Positions 50,701 through 59,700 of a stretch of DNA of 64,000 nucleotides are shown piece by piece. Below the pieces are notes generated by a model that worked only from the letters and a program-made list of their open reading frames with translations, did not search any database and was not told the DNA's origin. Source of the stretch: Nemertoderma westbladi. Taxonomy: Eukaryota > Xenacoelomorpha > Nemertodermatida > Nemertodermatidae. The stretch's first letter is position 1. Each line of letters begins with the position of its first letter. Position numbers and translations under genes: made by a program. Where the stretch lies: assembly GCA_032718475.1 (NCBI GenBank), contig JAUCBJ010005626.1:1-64000 (forward strand). The letters run 5' to 3'.

Positions 50701-53700
50701 CTCTGATAATATATTATCTTGGTTTGTATGGACAGTGATTTTCAAACCATTCAAATAAATATTAAATCTCAATCATTTCACATGTGGCTTATTATTATAT
50801 CTATTAAAAGTGGAGAATCTAGCGCGTCTTATGACCTACATTGACTAAATTAATGACGAGGAACGTTGATAAAATGCTGTTTCCAACAGTATTTCCAGCA
50901 GCAATACAGCATTTTATCAATCTTCATCATCGATCATCATCATACATTTAATTAATTAATTGTTAATTAATCTTCACTTTCAATTGATACAAGCTACGTG
51001 TCAAATGATTGATATTAAATGTGTATAAATGAATCTAAGAAAAGATCTAAAATCACCCTCCATTGAAAGCAATATAAGAAATTATCAGCGCACTGCGTAG
51101 TGAGGTCAAATCTGTAGTTCTAATTACAGCCGATTTTCAAAATTGTATTTCCGGGCTTACTTAAACCCGCCATTTAGACTGTTACCTTGTGTTTTTATGT
51201 ACAATACTCTCGTAACGCATCAAAAGTAATCACTAACTTAATAACAATATACTTGAGTATTCCCCATTAATGATAGCAATTATTGTTACGTAACGTACAG
51301 TTGTTACAATAACTGCAATTCATTGGATAATAATTATATGAATTTCATTAATATTCCTAAAAAATAAAATATTAAAGCTAATAGTTAAGCATTAAAAAGC
51401 GCATTTTAGGTTATGATACATGTCCACACAATCATGACCGTGTGGCTGCGGGTAATGCAGCTGGGGACCATGTGGCAGCGGAAAACGACGCCGGGGGCCA
51501 TGATAACACTGGTGACGCAGCTGGGGTCTGTATAGGCGCTGGCAGTTTCGTAGTCAATAAATTGTCAATCAACTCCAACTTCGATTTAAAACTCTGTTTG
51601 AGTAATTTCTACGTTGTTTAGCCGTGTTTCAAGAACAGTCCGCATGGCATTCATGGCGACGGTTTGTGCTTCGCTTTCATTTTTTTTATATTTATTTATT
51701 GCCATACTTAAATACAATATTGTATATAAGGCAGTTTAGAGGCAAGCCTCTTTAACTGATAATAACTGACCTCTTAAGGAGGTCAGCTGGCACTCTATCC
51801 TAATAAGTAAGTACTAAATATAAATATAAAATGCATGCAGTAAATAATAAACCTATGAACGAAATGGTTACACAATATTTCCATGCAGAAGAGCAATATA
51901 TTTATCTAGTAAATTAATTGTACGGTACTGTACTTATATTACAGGAAACTACAGTACCGCTTTCAAATAACGTCGTATTGGTTCCTAATAGGATCCTAAC
52001 AGGATCCAAGTCACTGATTCATCAACCAGATGGTGGAGTAGCGAAGCTAACTGTCTTTCAAGTTTGCTGTTTTCAAATTGTAGACGAGTATTGTCAGCTT
52101 CCAGACTTTCAATCTTTACTGCCGCGCACACCCCGCAGAGGAAGTTTTGGTTTGAGAGATCAAAGCCATCGGCAATTGGTGTTTCAATTTCGGTCCAGGA
52201 ACTCTGACAATGGGAGCATTCAATCTTAGCTGTGGTCCATTCCCGTGGTTTTGGCTTCCTTTTCTTCGTCCCAAATGACAGATTCTTCTGAAGACGTTCG
52301 ATTCGCTTTCAGTTTATTGTTGGCGTTTGTGTTTTGAAGTTGTATTCGAGTGGACAGTCGCGCCGGTTTCGAGGTAACCATACCGACCTGTGATAAGCGT
52401 TGGTTTTGTTGAGTGCCGGTATTCATCTTCTCTCACCTCTTCAATGTCAGATGTTGCAAATACGAATAACGGTATATATTTCAATACTTGTCAATAGTAA
52501 TATAGATAATTTAGATAATTTAGATAACTATTTTATATCTGTACTGTTGAGCAAACTCTACATAAATTCCAACCTGTGTATCGCCGGTAGGGCTGTTGCT
52601 GTGCAAGTGCTAGTTGCCACCGGTCAGCCGGTACCGGTAGTAGGGTGGTACCATGGCCTACTACACACAGGCCATGACAAGGACTTTGCTGTGAAATTAG
52701 CGTAGGATTTTCCATGAATGTAGGGTCCATATTTAAAAGAAGATGACTAGATTTTCGTAAAGAATTTAATTGAAACAGTATTTAATAATAAATAAATTAA
52801 TTATCGCTCGAGTTCCTGCAGCTTTTATTCGTGGCAGGAATGTTTGAACGCTAATAAGTCGGTCAATCATGGATGAAATGGAACCAAACTTGGTACACTT
52901 GTAGTCTTTAAAAAAATTTAGAAATTCTACACACAGACAGACTTCTACAGTTCCCCGGTCTGCCGCTAGGGGGCGAATTAACAGAAACGTAAAAATAGCT
53001 GTAATTATAGAACCAACGATCAGATTCATCTGAAATTTAGTAGTAGTTACCTAAGAGCATTGCTTAATTAGAAATTCTACATAGACTTTTACAGTTCCTG
53101 TCTGCCGCTAGTGGGGAATTGTTAGAGCTCCAGTTCAACGTGCTTAGCACGGTTTAATAAACAATCAATTAATTATTTTATTCAATACAGTAATTATAAC
53201 AGTAAAATGCAATGTATTCTATTTTTTAGTGAAATCAAGAGATAGGAGGGGGGTGGGACTGGACGCAAATCCCATCTTGGCGAATTAATATCCCGCCTCA
53301 ATATTAATTTCTAAATTTTGGGAAAGGAGCAGGTTACAGTGGCACGTTATTTTAACCAAAACAATAAAGTAAACACAATAGAACAGGTTACAGTTTTATT
53401 TTTGAGAGTAATCAGCTGTTGTTATTTGCGTCCAATTTCCCCTGGAGAGGGATGAATTTTTATTGCGTCCAGTCCCCCCCCCCCCCCCCCCCCCCTATCT
53501 TGAAATCAAATACCAAAAATATATTTATTATATGAACAATCTATTTGGAAATTGTAAGTTCGGCCTATCTCTTTACCATAAGCTCAGTATCTTTATCTGG
53601 TGTGTTTTTATTATTTTACCAATTATTTAATATGTTTGATAGAATTTAACAACACCGCCCAACACAACCAACTCTCTATCCGCCTCGAGCATCGAGAATA

Positions 53701-56700
53701 CGAGAAACTCGATCGAAATACCTGCTTATCCCAGTAGTATCCGTCCATAGTCACCGGACCGCTGCGGTTTACTCCCGTAGAACAGTAGAATTCCCGCAGC
53801 TTCCGACCCAATTCGACAACGAATTCGCTTCACACTTTCGCGACACAGAGAACGTAATCCAGTGCGATAACGTCTGCCCAACGGTCAACCATTTCCCCCA
53901 GGCGATCCCAGGATCCGCACCGCCGCTAAACCCAGATCGCAATCCTCGTCGATTCGTCCAGTCGTCGACGTAAGTCAGTAAGTGGGACTCTTCCCACCGC
54001 ACTCCAAGGTGGGTGACCGGAGTGAGGCATGATGAACTTGGCAGTGGCCCGCATTACGATCTGACCGACCGCCGTATTCCCAGTGTCTGAGTGTAGTAAA
54101 TACCCAAATAGAATCGTACTGACAAACAAGCAATTCCGTAGTATTCCCCCGTTAATCACCTCTTGAAGCAACTCGGCTGCTCGGGTCCAGATACATCGGA
54201 CTGTCGGGAGCGTTTCAGACAGTAATGGAGCGGCATTTGCGAATATTTCCAATTTTATAATAAATAAGGGGATTCAACAGTTCAATGCTAAAACAAATGG
54301 ATTATTCCTAACCCCACCCCAATACAGCAATATACCTAACAGTATATAGCTTAGGTACCACAGTCTGACAGTACCATAATCAGCACAGTCAGCCTACGCA
54401 TGGGTGGTACCTACGGTGCACACTACAACGGCAGTACAGCAATACGGTGTACCGTGCCAATGACTGAATGATTAGCGGTAACTACTGAACTATCTAAACT
54501 ATTATATTATTATTACCGGTACTAGGCTAATTAGGCCTAAACTATAATCACCGCAAGGGTTTCCGGGGCCATGTTTAATTAGATTACATGATATGGCATG
54601 TCTGCAGTGTATGGTACCGGCTGACCTGTATTGCAGTATTGACTGATTGCAGAATTCTCGATTCAGGAATTGAGTACAGCCTGACAGTACCGGTACAAAT
54701 GGTACATGCAGATTGGCAGACAGCCCCTATGTTTTGCAAAATTTGTCAGAAAACCAGCTGATTTATCCTACAGTAATAATAATTTAACGCATGTTAATTT
54801 TGGATAAATAAATATATTATAACTACAATAACAGTTACACTGATGCTGCACAAAGGCCCCACGCAAATTCTACTTGGAAAATTTTCAAACTTTTGCCAAA
54901 CAACATGTGTACCAAGTTTGGATAGATTTCATCAAGGATTGGCCGAGTTATTAACGTTTAAAATAAAATACTGAAAAAAAACGCGACAGAACGACAGGTT
55001 GATTAATGGTACCCCTACGCTAAGGCTCACTCACTTCGTGGCTCGCCCCACATTGACTCTACTATAAGTGTTGTATTGCTATCTCAGGTAAATGACAGAT
55101 ATAATAACATAAATACCATCCATGGCATGGCTGTTGTAGGCTTCTGAAATAGTTTATTCCACAATGTATGTCTGGTTATTTTTTAATTGAATTTTTGCAA
55201 AGTAGTAAAATTAATGTTCTTAAAAAATAATATTATTATTTTATATGTAACCTAGGAAATTAGCTACATTTTTTCGCTGCAGCTTTAAGAGTGTACATTG
55301 ATTTAATATTATTTCAATACCCATATTACTACATCGGCATAAGATGCGTTGGCGTTGTATCACACATCTCCACATATCACACATCTCCACATGGATGTAT
55401 CAACAGTTACTCGCACAGTTTCGAAACTTCGCATAGTTATAACTGTATAAAGATCGTCAGTCTGCGTTTAGGAAAAATATTTTATGACAAAACAGGACAA
55501 GCGACGAGCGCAACGAGGCATATAATGAAGACGAGTACTGCGTTGACTAAATTATTATATAAACCACCTGGCTTCACATATTGATCGCATCCCTAGTTAT
55601 TATTATTATAAAGATCGTCCTAGCCTGCGTTTAAGAAATATATTTAAATACAAAACAGGACGAACGCAAAGAGGCTTATAATGAAAACGAGTACTGCGTT
55701 TATTATATTCCTATAAACCACCTGGCTTTGCATATTTAACGTGCGATTGGAAATAAGTTCGTGCTACCCTTCCGTGGGTGGTAGATGTCGCGGTTATGTA
55801 TTGGTGGTTGGGAAGGGTGGGGGGGGGGGGGAGATTAAAAGGGGTAAACACGTACTGTCCCCCTTTCTTTGATTGATTGGTGGTGTGGGTAAATTTCTCA
55901 AAACCTGATTTTGTGATACAGTCGCTCAATTTTAATTTGTATCTAATAACTGGGCCTCGTGCTGCGCGAAGGCCCCACGAACGTGTATTATCCCGCCAGC
56001 TGAATAGCTCTTCCCAGTGCGCCAACTAATAGTATATTTATTGTAGTATAATGGTAATAATATGTTATTGTAGCTCAAGCCAAAGCTAAATTCCAGAACA
56101 CGTTTTTTTTCTTTTTCTTTCTTCATGTCCGAAAATCAGCGGTAAAATGGAGACAGGAAAGAAGCTAAGAGCTTCTTAACAACGAATCCGGCTTTAGACA
56201 GGGTAGTTTTTGACTAAAGCTGAGGCCGGCAAAAACACGATGGATGTTCGTTTGTATGTATGTTTGTATAAACACCAAATGGCTTCAAACCACTTGCATG
56301 TATTGGAAAATTGTAAACGCGACTATTTATCAAATAGTATCTACTGTAGTTGTTGAATAATAAAGCTGGGAACGATTCGATGTGCGATATTCGAAATATT
56401 AGCATATTATCAACATTATGGAACGCGAAATTAAATACCTACAACTACACTTTGACAGCGGAACAACATTTTACTACTTATTGTCAATTGGAGTTACGTA
56501 TATTAATGATATGGTTAATTATTGTTCATCTTTATTCAATCGGTTAGTGTAATGACAAGCAGTACATAATTTATATTATCATATCAAAAAGGCCTATTGT
56601 CATCGTTCTCAATTGTAATGTAAAGGTTTAGTAGGTTTTGTATATCTGGCACGTTTACAACAGCTGTTAATTAAACTAACAAAACCAGAAAACTGAACCA

Positions 56701-59700
56701 CGGAACGGGAACCAACAGCTATTTTAGTAGTAGACTCAATGAATCATTATTCATTTCACCAATTATAATAGGAGGCTTGTACGTACATTGGTTGCTTCCG
56801 ATGTTTTTATTAGGCTAACTGAGAATGTATTAGGTATAAATAATTAGTGGCTCGCCCCACACCAAATGATGTGGAGTATTCCTCCCCAATAAACGGCTTT
56901 AGTTTATAGCTGAATTAAATACCGTAAGGCCTAATTAATTAATACTTAGATGATATTTAAGATTGCAGGATGTACCTTACGGTTGAATAAGGTAAAAAAC
57001 AAGCATTAAGGCAGTAATGCATGGCCTACTTTTCACTTTTTAAAAATTCACCTTTCAACTTTTTCGATTTCCTAAACAAAATTGTGATTTTCTAAATTTT
57101 TTTCTGACCGTTTAGAATCTTTTCACAGTGAATATTATTTAAAAAAACCATGCCTGGGGCACATGCCTCACTGGCCTCATTGTAAATCTGGGCGTGGAAA
57201 TACTGCTGGAAATGCATTTTATTTATCAATCCTCCTCATCATGAATATAATTAATTGTAGTGTCAAAAGACGCGCAAAGACTCTCCGCTTTCAATTGATA
57301 TAAGCCACGTCTGAAATGATTGAGATTTAATAAGTATTTTAATGAATCTAAAATCACCCCGCATAGAAAAACCAATATAAGAAATTATCAGAGACACTGC
57401 GTAGTGACGTCAAATATGTAGCAGCCAATCACAGCCGATTTTCAAAATTGGCCTCCCGCGCTTACTTAAACCCATTTTCTACTGTATATTACTATATACA
57501 AATCTAATTTAAAAAGTAGATTCAATTAAATAGCCAGCACTTTTGGACCTTCACACTTACTACAGTACAGCTTTAAGTGACGTTGTTACTGGGAAGCATA
57601 GCACGATAAATAATAATGTCTCTTTCAAAATCCTGATGTACCTGCTTGACTTGAAAAAATGCCTCCAATGTTTGAATAAATCTGAGATCCTTATCATACC
57701 TCAGTTTACAAGATAAATATACAACGGTTTCCAAAGAGGACATTGCTTTGAGAGTATCTAACAAATCATTAAATGTATCTTCAATATAAATAATATCTGC
57801 GCCCAAGATAACATCATATTGAACGATGTTATTATCCAGTTTTTTTCCCCAAACTAATAAATCAGCTGAAAGACTTCCGTGTGTAATAGGAATATCATTG
57901 TTTAACCGGATATTTTCTTGTATCAGCGGTATTGCTAAACTGCGATCAGTTGCCGTGACCCGTGCAGCAAACCGAGAGGCAACAATGGCCACCATACCGG
58001 TACCAGATCCCAGCTCCAACACACTCTTTCCTCCTACAATCGAAGGGTGGTCAATGATATAGGCTGCTAGCACGATTGCGGCATCCCACACAACCCCGGC
58101 CACTCCCAAAGACTGCCACTCCTGTTTAATGCTCACCGATAAATCTTTTTTCATTTTAATATTTCGGATAGGTTTATGGAATAGGGACATTTCGTCGAAT
58201 TCTTTATAAACAATAACCGCTTGAGACTCCATTGTATCGTGGCAACTACCAGTAGTAGTAACGGTACCGGTACAAAAAATATTTACAGCATTGGAAAACG
58301 ATATCATAAACAAAATATCTGTCAAATATATATGGCAATCCATTAAGTAGGCCTACCGTAGTAGAAACTAGAAGGAAAGTAGGTACACGCGTACACCGAC
58401 CCACGGCCGACTACTATTCTTTCTGTAATCCTAGGCCTACTACTGTACTACTACAGTACAGCAGAACTAATCTGCTAATCTCTGAATCTGCTAAAAGTAT
58501 AACATGGTGCACATAACAGTAGGCCTATAATAGCAGGACAGGGTAGAGATAGGCCTACAATCTCCGCAATATGTCTGCTCTGCACTGATGCATGCAGGCA
58601 TCTGTATGTAGAGGCTAGTATAATAGCAAGATAGGGCGCCATTCATGCCTAAAGTCAATGAGTTTCTCTGTGGGAGTTCTCAGAGATTTTCTGGCCGCGT
58701 TAGCATTCACCTTTGAACAGCGCCGCATAGTGAAATAGTACATTTACAGAGTTGCGATTTACATTAATTGAAACGCCAAATTCATACAACGATTTACACA
58801 ATCTGTTTCAGACAACTACTGTATATGCAAACATGGTGGTCTTCCATAGCAGCTTCACCTAAGGGTAATCTCTATTCCAAACACCAATTCAAGAAAGAAA
58901 AATGTATTATTGCTCTAGCAGACAAACCTAATGCACGGAAGGCATTTTCCCGCTTCCGCTGTGGCTCTCACGATTTAAGAATTGAATCAGGGAGGTGGTA
59001 TAATGAACCTCGGGAAGAAAGATTGTGTGTTTTATGTGGCACAAATGAGATTGAAGACGAGATGCACTTCTTATTAAAATGCAATTGTTTTCATGACCTT
59101 CGAATTCAATTTATAAATAGTAGATACCACCAGAGACCAACACTGGCCAAATTTAGTGAATTAATGCAAGGCCTATCTCAGCGCGATTTAATTATTAAAA
59201 ATCTAGCATTGTTTGTCTTTTTGGCGATGAAAAGACGACATACGTTTTTCAGTCAGTGCGTTATAAAAACGCATGGAAAAGCCCACAATAATTGGTATAG
59301 GCGAAAGAATGGAATTGAAAATTTGAAAATATTAAAAATAAATTTATATAATTTGATGTTGGTCAGTATTATAATTAAATAATTCGTAATTTATTAATAA
59401 TATATGCTACTCGTCCCGTTTATGTGCAATTTCAAAATGTATATTTGCATGGTATATATCTACAGTATTTCTTAAGAAAGTTAGTTTAAATAGTTATACA
59501 TTTTGTATACTACCGGTAATGGGTCAATGGGTGTGTTCTTATAACCGTTCTTCTTATAAAATATGTCAATATCGTAAACATGTGCTTGTACAATTTTATA
59601 TATAAATATATTTTTTTTGGCGCTGGGCTCTGCTAACTTTATTTAACTAACTGAATTATTATGTAGAGTAATATTATACGTGAGTGGTGGTGGTAGTAAA

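Larger units (their letters stand above)
49453..55054. mobile_element. Region bounded by 200-bp inverted repeats (possible 5.6-kb element)
   Basis: The left end AATGTGGGGCGAGCCACGAA continues for about 200 bp and is matched almost base for base, inverted, at 54,845-55,054. Shared words include 'gtgagtgagccttagcgtag', 'taatcaacctgtcgttctgt', 'gttaataactcggccaatc' and 'caaacttggtacacatgttg'. Another isolated terminus, GGCTCGCCCCACA, occurs at 56,853. The span contains a LINE ORF1-like fragment, a family E pair and a family D element. It may be one element with long ends or two independent repeat copies; no target duplication is evident. Confidence 0.5.

Noticed and set aside
58233-58343. N-terminal extension of METTL21A from an upstream in-frame ATG
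   Set aside because: The 37 extra residues have no counterpart in the family, while the ATG at 58,232 gives the usual length and a better start context.
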